DNA from: Siccirubricoccus phaeus
GTDB lineage: Bacteria > Pseudomonadota > Alphaproteobacteria > Acetobacterales > Acetobacteraceae
Assembly: GCF_008360935.1 (NCBI RefSeq)
Contig: NZ_SRXO01000002.1
Location: 372,001-436,000, forward strand
Direction: 5' to 3'
DNA length: 64,000 bases
Both the position numbers and the translations under genes were made by a program. Of the stretch, positions 39,263-47,191 are shown one piece after another. The notes below the pieces were generated by a model. The model had not been told where the DNA came from and did not search any database. It saw nothing but the letters and a program-made list of their open reading frames with translations. Numbering within the stretch: position 1 is the stretch's first letter; each line of letters starts with the position of its first letter.

Positions 39263-39636
39263 GCTGGTCTCGCCCCCTCCGCCCGCCGGCGGGGGATGCT
39301 GGATAGGCTGAGGCCTTGCGACCGCAGAGCGAAAGTTCCGCTTCAGGCACCTGGCGGTGCACGTCCGGTCAGCAGCCTGGCCCTCTCCCTCGTGCCACGC
39401 CGGCAGGCCGCGCCGCCTCGCCCGCTGGTGGTCGGGCGCAGGTCTTTCCCAACCGGAACATAACGCCTCCGGTCACAAACGGCGGAAGCCACCCTGGCGT
39501 GATGCCGGAGCCTCTCTCCCGCCAGGTCCAACCGCCTCTAGAACCATCCGGACCGGTCATGTTCCGTCGGCGTCCGAGATTTCTCCCGGTGGGGCTGAAT
39601 GCCCCGGCGCCCACATCCCCGGAAAGGCGACGCCGG
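39263..39636. other. Upstream region of the PhyH-like gene, nothing clear
   Basis: 374 bases with lower GC around 39440-39490 (CCGGAACATAACGCCTCCGGTCACAAACGG), the likely promoter region of the downstream oxygenase. CCGG-AACATAACGCCT-CCGG is a weak dyad. No gene, repeat or terminator is identified. Confidence 0.3.
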
Positions 39637-40434
39637 ATGGAGAAGGATGCTTTCCCTGACGTGTCAGCCGCGACGGCCGATACGCTGTACCAGGACATCG
39701 AGCGCAACGGCTTCGGGATATTGCGGGAGGCGATACCGGGCTGGCTGCTGGACCAGGCGGCACAGGAGGTGCGGGCAGAGCTGGCGGCGACCGGGGCGGA
39801 GTATTTCTGCCATCTGGGGCAGGAGAGGCTGGCCCGGACATCGCTCGGCCTGCTTGGCCAATCCGCCGCCTTCCACCGGCTGCTGGCCGCGCTGCAGGTC
39901 CGCGCCGGCTTGCCGCCGGGGCGGGAGGAGCGGATCCTGCCGGTGCTCCGCGTGCTCTCCGGCGCCGCGGGGCAGCGGCATTCCCACCGCTTCCATTTCG
40001 ACGCCTATCTGGTCACCGCCCTGCTGCCCATCATCATCCCGCCGGGGCCGGAGGCGGCGCGCGGCACGCTGGTGATCTACCCCAATCGCCGTCCGGTACG
40101 GCGCAGCCTGCTGGCCAATCTGGCGGAAAAGGCGGCGTGGCAGAACCCGGTGGCGGCGCGGGCGCTGGCGGCGCCCTGGGTGCAGCGGCGCCTCGGGGGG
40201 CGGGAAATGCCGACGGAGCGCGGGCATCTCTACCTGTTCTGGGGCTACCGGTCGCTGCATGCCAACCGGCCCTGCCCGGCGGACGTGGTGCGGGCGACGG
40301 CGCTGTTCCACTTTGCCGACCCGCATGCGGCAAGCCCCCTGCTGCGCCGGCTGGAAGCCCGGCACCACCGGCAGGAAGGGGTGGCGCAGCCGGTGCTGGG
40401 GCGGAGCTGGGCGGCGGCGGAGGAAGGCAGCTAG
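39637..40434 (+). CDS. Phytanoyl-CoA dioxygenase-like 2OG/Fe(II) protein
   Basis: 265 residues from ATG 39637 (GGAAAGG upstream); an in-frame Met at 39559 is less likely. The iron site is HxD with His120 and Asp122 (HRFHFDAYLVT) and His208 (YRSLHANRPC), followed by Arg in VVRATALFHF for 2-oxoglutarate. The N-terminus DTLYQDIERNGFGILREAIPGWLLDQAAQEVRAELA resembles PhyH proteins. Overall similarity is moderate, so the call is a fold-level one. The stop TAG is the first part of the CTAGAGCAG repeat that follows (R2). Codon use matches neighbours. Confidence 0.65.
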   Translation: MEKDAFPDVSAATADTLYQDIERNGFGILREAIPGWLLDQAAQEVRAELAATGAEYFCHLGQERLARTSLGLLGQSAAFHRLLAALQVRAGLPPGREERILPVLRVLSGAAGQRHSHRFHFDAYLVTALLPIIIPPGPEAARGTLVIYPNRRPVRRSLLANLAEKAAWQNPVAARALAAPWVQRRLGGREMPTERGHLYLFWGYRSLHANRPCPADVVRATALFHFADPHAASPLLRRLEARHHRQEGVAQPVLGRSWAAAEEGS

Positions 40435-40538
40435 AGCAGATCGCCGGAGGGCGGCATCGCCCGGAGGCGTGAATCTGCTCCTATAGTCCATAAGCTAGAG
40501 CGGTTTCGCGCTGCACAGTCAGCGTGAAACCGCTCTAG
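40431..40538. repeat. About 107-bp composite palindromic repeat, copy 1 (family R2)
   Basis: CTAGAGCAGATCGCCGGAGG...GGCGTGAATCTGCTC followed by AGAGCGGTTTCGCGCTG-CACAGTC-AGCGTGAAACCGCTCTAG; both halves are self-complementary. Copy 2 is at 52574-52680 with about 80% identity by eye. It begins at the stop codon of the PhyH-like gene. Confidence 0.8.
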
Positions 40539-40656
40539 CGTCCTGCCCGCGAAATTCGCCGGATTTCCGGCGAACGCAGCGGACAAGCAGGTCACTGAAA
40601 ACACAAGCCAGTGGCCCGAGAACGAAGTCCGCAGGACTGCGGAATCGGGACACCAG
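40536..40656. repeat. About 120-bp repeat, copy 1 (family R3)
   Basis: TAGCGTCCTGCCCGCG... with hairpin CGCCGGA-TTT-CCGGCG, then CACTGAAAACA, GTGGCCCGAGAACGAAGTCC and GCAGGACTGCGGAATCGGGACA. Copy 2 is 50432-50551. It follows R2 copy 1 with a shared CTAG. Confidence 0.75.
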
Positions 40657-40729
40657 ACTGCGATCGGCGTGCCCCAACGGTGGGTACGCTCAGGCCGTGA
40701 ATGGCCGATCAGGAAATGTCTGGCCCCGG

Positions 40730-40839
40730 GTCCAGGCCCGGCTGAAATCGGGGGCTTTGCCCCCGAACCCCCACCGGGGCCAGGACCTGGCCCCGGACCC
40801 CGGTCCGAGTTTCGCACCCGACGGTTAACCAGCCAACTC
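40730..40839. repeat. GC-palindromic intergenic repeat (family R6)
   Basis: GGGGGCTTTGCCCCC, GGGGCCAGGACCTGGCCCC, then CCCCGGTCCGAGTTTCGCACCCGACGGTTAACCAGCCAACTCGG in short blocks; the GGTT-AACC core matches 9990 and 19780. It leads into the inverted MITE-like copy. Confidence 0.6.
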
Positions 40840-40999
40840 GGAGCCTGTCGCGAAAGGGTCCCGGCAGCGGATCGGCGCGGGATCTTGCGTCCCGCGACGG
40901 CGCCAGCCGATGCCGGTGGCAGCGGCAAGTCCGCGGAACCATGCGAGTGGCATGCTGGCGCAGGACGCCAGGGCGGAAAGGGGCCGCCAGAACGCGCCG
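40840..40999. mobile_element. MITE-like element, truncated inverted copy
   Basis: Starts GGAGCCTGTCGCGAAAGGGT, the same terminal repeat as at 7132 read leftward, and follows the reverse complement of 6948-7132 for about 150 bases (GCGGATCGGC, GGCATGC, GACGCCAGGGCGGAAAGG, ACGCGCCG) but lacks the second terminal repeat. Fills, with R2, R3 and R6, the 600-bp gap before trmO. Confidence 0.6.
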
Positions 41000-41041
41000 C
41001 CAACGGGAAGGCCCCCATTCGTCTCCCTCGCGCGGGGCGGC

Positions 41042-41533
41042 TTACCCGGTTTCGGCATCCCCCGGCGTCGGCGGTGCGGGCGGGCGGAAGCTGCCGCGCT
41101 CCGGCTTCAGGTCCAGCAGCGGCGTGCCGTCCAGGCAGTCCAGCCCGCGCACCCGCAGCACTGCGCCCTCGCGGCCCAGCAATTCGACCAGGCTGGTCCC
41201 GATCGGGTTGGGGCGTAGCGGCGAGCGCAGGGCGAAGGTGCCGTAGCTGCGGCCCTCCGCCGCCGGCACCTGCCGCAGCAGGTCGCGCCGGGCGAGGTGC
41301 AGCCAGTACAGCACCTCGAGCCGCTGATGCGCCTCCACCCCGTCCAGCGCGCCGCCGGAGGCCCAGGGCTCGAAGAGCTCCAGCGTGCAGACGGGGCCGT
41401 CAGGCCGGCCCTGGCGCGGGCAGGCGGCACGGTCCGTCCAGGGCGTGCGGATGCGGCCGATGAAGACCAGCCCGGCCGCCTCCGGCGGCAGGGTTGCGGC
41501 GACCGTCTCGCCGGCGCGCAGCGCGAAGCTCAC
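41042..41533 (-). CDS. trmO: tRNA (N6-threonylcarbamoyladenosine-37-N6)-methyltransferase TrmO-like
   Basis: 163 residues; the TrmO/TsaA fold methylates t6A37 in threonine tRNAs using SAM. Seen: FIGRIRTPWTDRAACPRQG (N-terminal beta-barrel motif), LEVLYWLHLARRDLL, GTFALRSPLRPNPIGTSLVELL (the RPNPIG signature) and VRGLDCLDGTPLLDLKPE (DxxDGTPxLDIKP signature). The start is a GTG at 41533 without a good ribosome site, so the first residues are uncertain. 84 bases downstream of msrB on the same strand; the cluster M24-msrB-trmO is leftward. Confidence 0.92.
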   Translation of the reverse strand: MSFALRAGETVAATLPPEAAGLVFIGRIRTPWTDRAACPRQGRPDGPVCTLELFEPWASGGALDGVEAHQRLEVLYWLHLARRDLLRQVPAAEGRSYGTFALRSPLRPNPIGTSLVELLGREGAVLRVRGLDCLDGTPLLDLKPERGSFRPPAPPTPGDAETG

Positions 41534-41617
41534 GGCGCGGCCAGGCGCCGGGGAAACATCGGCCGGCCTCCCGCGGCGACATCGGCGAAGGCGGCTATCC
41601 GGCCTCCTGCCATCGGT

Positions 41618-42031
41618 TCAGCCCGCTTCCGCCGGCGTGAACTCCATCGCCACGCCGTTGATGCAGTAGCGCAGGAAGCTCGGCGGCGGCCCGTCCTCGA
41701 AGACATGGCCGAGATGGCTGCCGCAGCGGGCGCAATGTACCTCCACCCGCACCATGCCGTGGGAATGGTCGATGGCGGTTTCCACCGCGCCGGCGACCGG
41801 GTCCTGGAAACTCGGCCAGCCGGTACCGCTCTCGAATTTCGTGCCGGATTCGAACAGCACCTGGCCGCAGCCTGCGCAGCGGAAGCTGCCCCGCCGCTTC
41901 TCCTGCAGCAGGGCGCAGCTCCCCGGCATCTCCGTGCCATGGGCGCGCATCACGCGGTACTGTTCCGGCGTCAGCAGGCGGCGCCACTCGGCATCGCTCC
42001 GCGTGACGGGATAGGCCTTCTCCATGCTCAT
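41618..42031 (-). CDS. msrB: Peptide-methionine (R)-S-oxide reductase
   Basis: 137 residues. Repairs methionine-R-sulfoxide in proteins. Zinc cysteines Cys52/Cys55 (CAGCG) and Cys100/Cys103 (CARCG), catalytic Cys123 in RYCINGVAMEF, and FESGTGWPSFQDPV and HCARCGSHLGHVFEDGPPP are all in place. The first ATG (42031) overlaps the stop of the upstream M24 gene (ATGA); a second Met two codons on could be used. No signal peptide, so the cytosolic form. Confidence 0.96.
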   Translation of the reverse strand: MSMEKAYPVTRSDAEWRRLLTPEQYRVMRAHGTEMPGSCALLQEKRRGSFRCAGCGQVLFESGTKFESGTGWPSFQDPVAGAVETAIDHSHGMVRVEVHCARCGSHLGHVFEDGPPPSFLRYCINGVAMEFTPAEAG

Positions 42032-42741
42032 CGCTTTGCCTCCGTTCCGGGCGCCTCCGTCTCGGGGAGGAGAAGCCGTTCATAGAACCCGCCCCAGCGC
42101 CGGTCACGATTCACCAGATGCACTTCCAGGATCCAGTACTTGCTCTGGCCATTGCCATCCGGGTCGCGCAGGCGGGTAGGGTTGTCGGCGCTGATCCGGT
42201 ACAGGTCCTTCGCGCCCGGGATGCGCGCATGCGGGAATTCGCCGACGATATGTCCGGCGATCTGGCCGCCGAAGCGCCAGCCCCGCGCCTCCGCCAGACG
42301 ATGCGCCTCGGCATAGAGTTCCGCGCCGGTGAGATCCGGATGCACCTCGAAATGCGCCTTCAGCGCCTCGAACACCACCGGCAGATCGGCGCAGAGGCGG
42401 TGCTTTTCCGGGTCCGTGCCCAGCACGTAGCTCCGACCGACATCGGCTTCCCACGCCGCGAAGACCGGTCCGAGGTCGAGATAGACGATGTCCTCCGCCC
42501 CGATCGTTCGGACCGGCGGGTTGTCGGCGGCGATGGTCAGGGTGTTGGGGCCGGCGCGGCAGATCCGCTTGTGCCAGTGCTGCGTCACGCCGAAGCGCTG
42601 CGCCGCCAGGGCGTAGATATCCTGCTCCACCTCCCGCTCGCTGCGGCCGGGGGCGATCAGCCGCTCCGCCTCGATGGCCTCGAACAGGCGTTCCGCCTGC
42701 CGTTCGGCCTCGCGCAGGGCGGCCAGGCGGGCTGCTTCCAT
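42028..42741 (-). CDS. M24 family metallopeptidase-fold protein
   Basis: 237 residues with the pita-bread fold of methionine aminopeptidase/aminopeptidase P. Metal-ligand positions are seen: YLDLGPVF and EADVGRSYV give the two Asp, GGQIAGHIVGEFPHARI the His, and YWILEVHLVNRDRRWGGFYERLLL the Glu(s). Shorter than prolidase (no N-terminal domain). Some such short M24 proteins are aminopeptidases and some have lost activity; this one keeps the ligands. Coupled to msrB by a 4-base overlap, so both may be linked to protein quality control (inference). Confidence 0.85.
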   Translation of the reverse strand: MEAARLAALREAERQAERLFEAIEAERLIAPGRSEREVEQDIYALAAQRFGVTQHWHKRICRAGPNTLTIAADNPPVRTIGAEDIVYLDLGPVFAAWEADVGRSYVLGTDPEKHRLCADLPVVFEALKAHFEVHPDLTGAELYAEAHRLAEARGWRFGGQIAGHIVGEFPHARIPGAKDLYRISADNPTRLRDPDGNGQSKYWILEVHLVNRDRRWGGFYERLLLPETEAPGTEAKR

Positions 42742-42855
42742 CCTATCCTCTCCTTCGTGGCGGCGGGGGCGATTGCCAGTGCCGTCACATCGCTATAACT
42801 CGTTGAACATATCGAAGCGAGGCCGTGCCGCCGCGGCCCGCAACGGGAGGAGAAA
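42742..42855. promoter_or_regulatory. Divergent promoter region of M24/msrB/trmO and aldehyde dehydrogenase 1
   Basis: Short gap with an AT-richer core ATCGCTATAACTCGTTGAAC followed by ATATCGAAGCGAGG (42789-42822). CATATCGAAG recurs as CATATCGAGG upstream of the second aldehyde dehydrogenase gene (44954-44963), so it may be a shared regulator or promoter element. GGGAGGAG directly precedes ATG 42856. Confidence 0.35.
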
Positions 42856-44334
42856 ATGGTGAAAACCTTCGGCCACTACATCGCCGGCGCCTATGTCGAG
42901 CCGGCGCAGGGGCGCTGGATCGACAGCCACAACCCCTATACCGGCGAGGTCTGGGCCCGCATCCCCCAGGGCTGCGCGCAGGATGTGGACCGCGCCGTGG
43001 CCGCCGCGCGCACCGCGCTGACCGAGGGGCCCTGGCCGAAGCTTACCGCTTCCGCCCGCGGCTTGCTGATGCAGCGCCTGGCCGACCTCATCGCCGCCAA
43101 TGCCGAGCGGCTGGCGGCGACCGAGGTGCGGGACAATGGCAAGCTGCTGGCGGAGATGCTGGGCCAGACCCGCTACAACCCCGAATGGTGGCGCTATTTC
43201 GGCGGCCTCGCCGACAAGGTCGAGGGCGCCGTCATGCCGATCGACAAGCCGGAGATGTTCGCCTTCACCCGGCATGAGCCGGTGGGGGTGGTGGCGGCGC
43301 TGACCGCCTGGAATTCGCCGCTGCTCTTCATCGCCTGGAAATGCGCCCCGGCCCTGGCGGCGGGCTGCACCGTGGTGGTGAAGCCCTCCGAATTCGCCTC
43401 CTGCTCCACCCTGGAATTCGCCGAGCTGACGAAGCAGGCCGGCTTCCCCGACGGCGTCTTCAACGTCGTCACCGGTCTGGGGCCGGAGGCGGGCTCGGCG
43501 CTGGTCGATCACCCGGATGTGGCGAAGGTCACCTTCACCGGCTCGGACGCCACCGGCGCCCGCATCTATGCCCAGGCGGCGAAGACGCTGAAGCGCGTCT
43601 CGCTGGAGCTGGGCGGCAAATCGCCCAACATCGTCTTCGCCGATGCCGATCTGGACGCGGCGGTGGCCGGCGCCGTCTCCGGCATCTTCGCCGCCACGGG
43701 GCAGACCTGCATCGCCGGCTCCCGCGTGCTGGTGCAGAATTCCATCCGCGAGGAATTCAGCCGCCGCCTGGTGGAGCTGGGCAGCACCGCGCGGAAGGGC
43801 GACCCGATGCTGCCGGAGACCAATATCGGCCCGGTCACCACCGCGCCGCAATACCGCAAGATCCTGGACTACATCGACATCGCCAAGTCGGAAGGCGCGC
43901 GCTGCATCCTGGGCGGCGGGCCGGCCGCGGGCCTGCCGGGCGGGCAGTTCGTGGAGCCGACCATCTTCACGGATGTGAAGCCGGAGATGCGCATCGCGCG
44001 GGAGGAGGTGTTCGGCCCGGTGCTCTCCATCCTCGGCTTCGAGGATGAGGCGGAAGCGGTGAAGCTGGCGAACGACACCATCTACGGCCTCGCCGCCGGC
44101 GTCTGGACCAGCGATATCGGCCGCGCCGTGCGCATGTCCGCGGCGCTGAAGGCGGGCACGGTCTGGGTGAACACCTATCGCGCGGTCAGCTACATGATGC
44201 CCTTCGGCGGCATGAAGCGCTCCGGCCTCGGGCGGGAAAGCGGCATCGAGGCGATCCGTGAATTTCTCGAGACGAAGAGCGTCTGGATCTCCACCGCCCA
44301 GGGCGCGCCGGCCAACCCCTTCATCATGCGGTAG
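42856..44334 (+). CDS. Aldehyde dehydrogenase family protein
   Basis: 492 residues, NAD(P)-dependent oxidation of an aldehyde to the acid. Catalytic Cys285 (GQTCIAGSR) and Glu251 (LELGGKSPN), plus FTGSDATG NAD-binding and FGPVLSILGF. The N-terminus FGHYIAGAYVEPAQGRWIDSHNPYTGEVWARIP and the C-terminus MMPFGGMKRSGLGRESGIEAIREFLETKSVWI resemble the betaine/carnitine/AMP-type group often found with aromatic or opine degradation genes. Convergent with the CMD-like gene. Starts right behind GGGAGGAG. A paralogue lies at 45041; the two share only family-level sequence. Confidence 0.94.
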   Translation: MVKTFGHYIAGAYVEPAQGRWIDSHNPYTGEVWARIPQGCAQDVDRAVAAARTALTEGPWPKLTASARGLLMQRLADLIAANAERLAATEVRDNGKLLAEMLGQTRYNPEWWRYFGGLADKVEGAVMPIDKPEMFAFTRHEPVGVVAALTAWNSPLLFIAWKCAPALAAGCTVVVKPSEFASCSTLEFAELTKQAGFPDGVFNVVTGLGPEAGSALVDHPDVAKVTFTGSDATGARIYAQAAKTLKRVSLELGGKSPNIVFADADLDAAVAGAVSGIFAATGQTCIAGSRVLVQNSIREEFSRRLVELGSTARKGDPMLPETNIGPVTTAPQYRKILDYIDIAKSEGARCILGGGPAAGLPGGQFVEPTIFTDVKPEMRIAREEVFGPVLSILGFEDEAEAVKLANDTIYGLAAGVWTSDIGRAVRMSAALKAGTVWVNTYRAVSYMMPFGGMKRSGLGRESGIEAIREFLETKSVWISTAQGAPANPFIMR

Positions 44335-44344
44335 CGGCAGGGCA

Positions 44345-44372
44345 GCCGGGGCGGCGCCGATGCCGCCCCGGC
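44345..44372. terminator. Bidirectional hairpin between convergent aldehyde dehydrogenase and CMD-like genes
   Basis: GCCGGGGCGGC and GCCGCCCCGGC form an 11-bp perfect stem with a GCCGAT loop, eight bases from each gene end. Placement between converging stops fits a shared terminator, though no T-run is present. Confidence 0.55.
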
Positions 44373-44380
44373 GCCGATGG

Positions 44381-44791
44381 TCAGCCCTTCGCCTTGTCCA
44401 TTTCGGCGAAGACCTCCATGGCGGCGCGCACCGCGGCCACCGCCGTCGGCACGCCGGCATAGATGCCGACATGCAGGAAGATCTCCTTCAACTCCTCCCG
44501 CGTCAGCCCGTTATTCAGCCCCATGCGGATATGGGACTTCAGCTCCTCCGCCCGGCCGAGCGCGGTGAGCACGGAGATGGTGATGGTGCTGCGCGTCGCC
44601 CGCTCCAGCCCCGGCCGCGCCCAGACGGCGGCGAAGCAGTGCTCGAACAGGTATTGCCGCAGGTCGCGCGTCATCTCGTGCTGCGCGGCCTCGTCCATGG
44701 CCTTCTGCGCCACGGCATTGCCGCGCATCTCGAACCAGACGTCGCGGCCGGTCTTGAACAGCTCGTTCTCGTCGAAGGGGTGCTGGGTCAT
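44381..44791 (-). CDS. Carboxymuconolactone decarboxylase family protein
   Basis: 136 residues. All-helical AhpD-like fold of the gamma-carboxymuconolactone decarboxylase (PcaC) type: HCFAAVWARPGLERATRSTITISVLTALGRAEELKSHIRMGLNNGLTREELKEIFLHVGIYAGVPTAVAAVRAAMEVF, which carries the conserved E, H and YAG-P residues but no CxxC, so not a peroxidase. PcaC acts in protocatechuate breakdown; many homologues next to aldehyde dehydrogenases have unknown substrates. Start ATG 44791 with AGGGA. Divergent from the second aldehyde dehydrogenase. Confidence 0.9.
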   Translation of the reverse strand: MTQHPFDENELFKTGRDVWFEMRGNAVAQKAMDEAAQHEMTRDLRQYLFEHCFAAVWARPGLERATRSTITISVLTALGRAEELKSHIRMGLNNGLTREELKEIFLHVGIYAGVPTAVAAVRAAMEVFAEMDKAKG

Positions 44792-44934
44792 GGCGTTTCC
44801 CTGGTGGAACTCCCGGACGCGATGGTGCCGGAGGGCTGGCGCGCTGTCACGGGTGCACCGGGTCTGCCGAGCACCGGCGGCGCGCCGCCACCGCGGCATG
44901 GCCGCGCTCTCCCGTGTTGGCGGCCGGGTCGTGG

Positions 44935-44975
44935 CGCGCTATGAACAAATGATCATATCGAGGATCGCCGGAGTC
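44935..44975. promoter_or_regulatory. AT-rich divergent promoter core with ATGATCAT palindrome
   Basis: Within the 249-bp gap between CMD-like and aldehyde dehydrogenase 2 genes, CTATGAACAAATGATCATAT is the only AT-rich stretch and contains the 8-bp palindrome ATGATCAT (44949-44956), then CATATCGAGGATCG. The TGAACA...CATATCGA string resembles 42803-42818. Probably promoter and operator (inference). Confidence 0.4.
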
Positions 44976-45040
44976 AACCGGCCCTGCCCTGTCGCCGCTC
45001 GCGGCGCCGGGTCGTCTCACGCCGCAGGAGGGAACCACGC

Positions 45041-46537
45041 ATGAATGCGATCGACAGCGCAGCGGCCCTGGCGCCGCGCCCCATGCTCATCAACGGCGCC
45101 TGGGTGCAGGCCGCTTCCGGCGAGACCATCCCGGTCGAGAATCCCGCCACGCGGCAGCCCATCGCCGCCGTGCCGCGCGCCCGCGCGGCGGATGTGGAGC
45201 AGGCCGTCGCCGCGGCGCAGGCCGCCTTCCCCGCCTGGTCCCGCGTGCCGCCGCGGGAGCGCGGCCGCGCCCTGCTGCGCATCGCCGATGTGCTGGAGGC
45301 GCGCACCGAGGAGATCGCCCGCCAGGTGGCGACCGAGACCGGCAACGCGCTGCGCACCCAGGCACGGCCGGAGGCCCAGGGCCTGTCGCAGATCTTCCGC
45401 TATTTCGGCGGCCTCGCCAGCGAGCTGAAGGGCGAGACCATCCCGCTCGGCGAACAGGTGCTGAGCTATACGCGGCGCGAGCCGCTCGGCGTCGTCGGCG
45501 CCATCATCCCCTGGAATGCGCCGGTGCTGCTGGCGGCGCTGAAGATCGCGCCCGCGCTCTGCGCCGGCAACACGGTGGTGATGAAGGCGGCGGAGGATGC
45601 ACCGCTCGGCGTGCTGCTGCTGGCCTCGATCTGCCAGGAGCATCTGCCACAAGGTGTGCTGAACCTGCTGACCGGCACCGGGCCGGAAGCGGGCGAGCCG
45701 CTGGCGAAGCACCCTGCCGTGCGCAAGCTCTCCTTCACCGGCTCCACCGCCGTCGGCAAGCTCATCATGGGGTGGGCGGCGGAGCGGATCGTGCCGGTCT
45801 CGCTGGAGCTCGGGGGGAAATCGCCCTGCGTTATCTACCCGGACGTCGGCGAGGAGGAGTGGATCATCGACGGCATCATCGCCGCCATGCGCTTCACCCG
45901 GCAGAGCCAGTCCTGCACCGCCGGCTCCCGCCTCTTCCTGCACCGCAAGGTGTTCGACAGCGTGCTGGCGCGGCTCTCCGCCAAGGTCGCCACGCTGAAG
46001 CTGGGCGATCCGCTGGAGGAATCGACCGACATCGGCACCATCATCAACCGCAAGCAATTCGACCGGGTCTGTTCCTATGTGAAGGAAGGGCTGGGCCGCG
46101 ACGATGCGCGGCTGGTGGTCGGCGGGCTGCCGCCCAACGAGGGGCCGCTCTCCAAGGGCTATTTCGCCGTCCCCACCATCTTCGCCGATGCCACCAATGA
46201 CTGGCGGCTGGCCCGGGAGGAAATCTTCGGCCCGGTGCTGGTGGCGATTCCCTGGGAGGACGAGGCGCAGATGCTGCGCATGGCGAATGACAGCCATTAC
46301 GGCCTCGCCGCCTATGTCTTCACCCGCGACATCGGCACCGCGCTGCGCACCGCGCACCAGATCGAAGCTGGCTGGGTGCAGGTGAACCAGGCCGGCGGCC
46401 AGGTGCCCGGCCATTCCTACGGCGGCTACAAGCAGAGCGGCATCGGCCGGGAATTCTCGCTGGAAGGCATGCTGGACAGCTTCACCCAGCGGAAGAATGT
46501 CAGCGTGAACCTCGCTCTGCCGCCGCCGCCGGCCTGA
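45041..46537 (+). CDS. Aldehyde dehydrogenase family protein
   Basis: 498 residues. Catalytic Cys292 (SQSCTAGSR) and Glu256 (LELGGKSP). N-terminal MLINGAWVQAASGETIPVENPATRQPIAAVPRA, Rossmann FTGSTAVGKLIMGWAAE, and C-terminal GHSYGGYKQSGIGREFSLEGMLDSFTQRKNVSVNL, a pattern typical of betaine aldehyde or (Z)-2-methyl-butanoyl-type dehydrogenases; the substrate is not defined. Together with the first dehydrogenase and the CMD-like protein it forms a small aldehyde-oxidising cluster, perhaps for an aromatic or terpene-derived side chain. Followed by a 12-bp terminator hairpin. Confidence 0.94.
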   Translation: MNAIDSAAALAPRPMLINGAWVQAASGETIPVENPATRQPIAAVPRARAADVEQAVAAAQAAFPAWSRVPPRERGRALLRIADVLEARTEEIARQVATETGNALRTQARPEAQGLSQIFRYFGGLASELKGETIPLGEQVLSYTRREPLGVVGAIIPWNAPVLLAALKIAPALCAGNTVVMKAAEDAPLGVLLLASICQEHLPQGVLNLLTGTGPEAGEPLAKHPAVRKLSFTGSTAVGKLIMGWAAERIVPVSLELGGKSPCVIYPDVGEEEWIIDGIIAAMRFTRQSQSCTAGSRLFLHRKVFDSVLARLSAKVATLKLGDPLEESTDIGTIINRKQFDRVCSYVKEGLGRDDARLVVGGLPPNEGPLSKGYFAVPTIFADATNDWRLAREEIFGPVLVAIPWEDEAQMLRMANDSHYGLAAYVFTRDIGTALRTAHQIEAGWVQVNQAGGQVPGHSYGGYKQSGIGREFSLEGMLDSFTQRKNVSVNLALPPPPA

Positions 46538-46554
46538 GCCGCCGCCACCCCCAT

Positions 46555-46581
46555 CCCCGGGCAGCGCGTCGCTGCCCGGGG
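46555..46581 (+). terminator. Strong hairpin after the second aldehyde dehydrogenase
   Basis: CCCCGGGCAGCG and CGCTGCCCGGGG make a 12-bp perfect stem with a CGT loop, 18 bases past the stop, followed by GGCTTTCC. A likely transcription end. Confidence 0.65.
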
Positions 46582-46589
46582 GCTTTCCG

Positions 46590-47020
46590 CGTCACGTCGC
46601 CGCCCTGCGGTCCGGCCAAGGCCACGGTCCGCTGCCGGATTCCCGGCGACTGCGGATCGGCCCGCGGCTGCAGGAGCCGCATCACCTCGGACAGCACCCG
46701 GTGCACGTCAGGCGCGGTGACGGCGGCGCGGAACAGCGCCGCCTCGAAGCGCTGGCCCTCGGCGAAGCCCTCCGGCCGCTCGCCGCGCGTGGCGGGAAGG
46801 CCAAATCCGCCATCGCCGCCATGGCCCAGGGCGTCTCCAGCACCGCGGGGATGGCCGCCATGAAGCCCGTCTCCGCCGCCAGCGGATCCGGCCCCGTCGC
46901 CCCCCTTCCAGCATCTCCCGCAGCAGCCGCGCAGGCATGGCCAAGGCTGCGCCCATGCCGCAGGACCGGAAGGCCGCCACCGTCACCGGCAAAATCCCGC
47001 ATGGCGATGACGGCGCGGCG
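46590..47020 (-). pseudogene. Decayed FAD-dependent monooxygenase C-terminal fragments
   Basis: No intact gene is found in 46582-47191, but the minus strand carries coding-like pieces in different frames: GMGAALAMPARLLREMLEGG (about 46900-46965), then AETGFMAAIPAVLETPWAMAAM and ADLAFP (about 46805-46880), a shift near 46800, and TRGERPEGFAEGQRFEAALF, RAAVTAPDVHRVLSEVMRLL (46680-46795). This order (QGM-like motif, PWA, R-P, helix with DPEV, LLxP) recalls the C-terminus of styrene/squalene-type FAD monooxygenases of Acetobacteraceae. The N-terminal FAD domain is missing. Assignment is from memory of the pattern, not a search. Confidence 0.4.
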
Positions 47021-47191
47021 GCGGGCCGGCGGTGGCCGGCTCCAGGCGGCTGGACGGCGCGAGACCGCCCCGGCGCGGCTGCGGCCATGCCGGAACGGCA
47101 GCGCACCGGCCCGTGACGCCTGGCGAAAGCCGCTTGTGCGCCGCCCGCCCTGCGGCGACCATGGCGGAAATCACGGGAGGAGATGGGTGCC

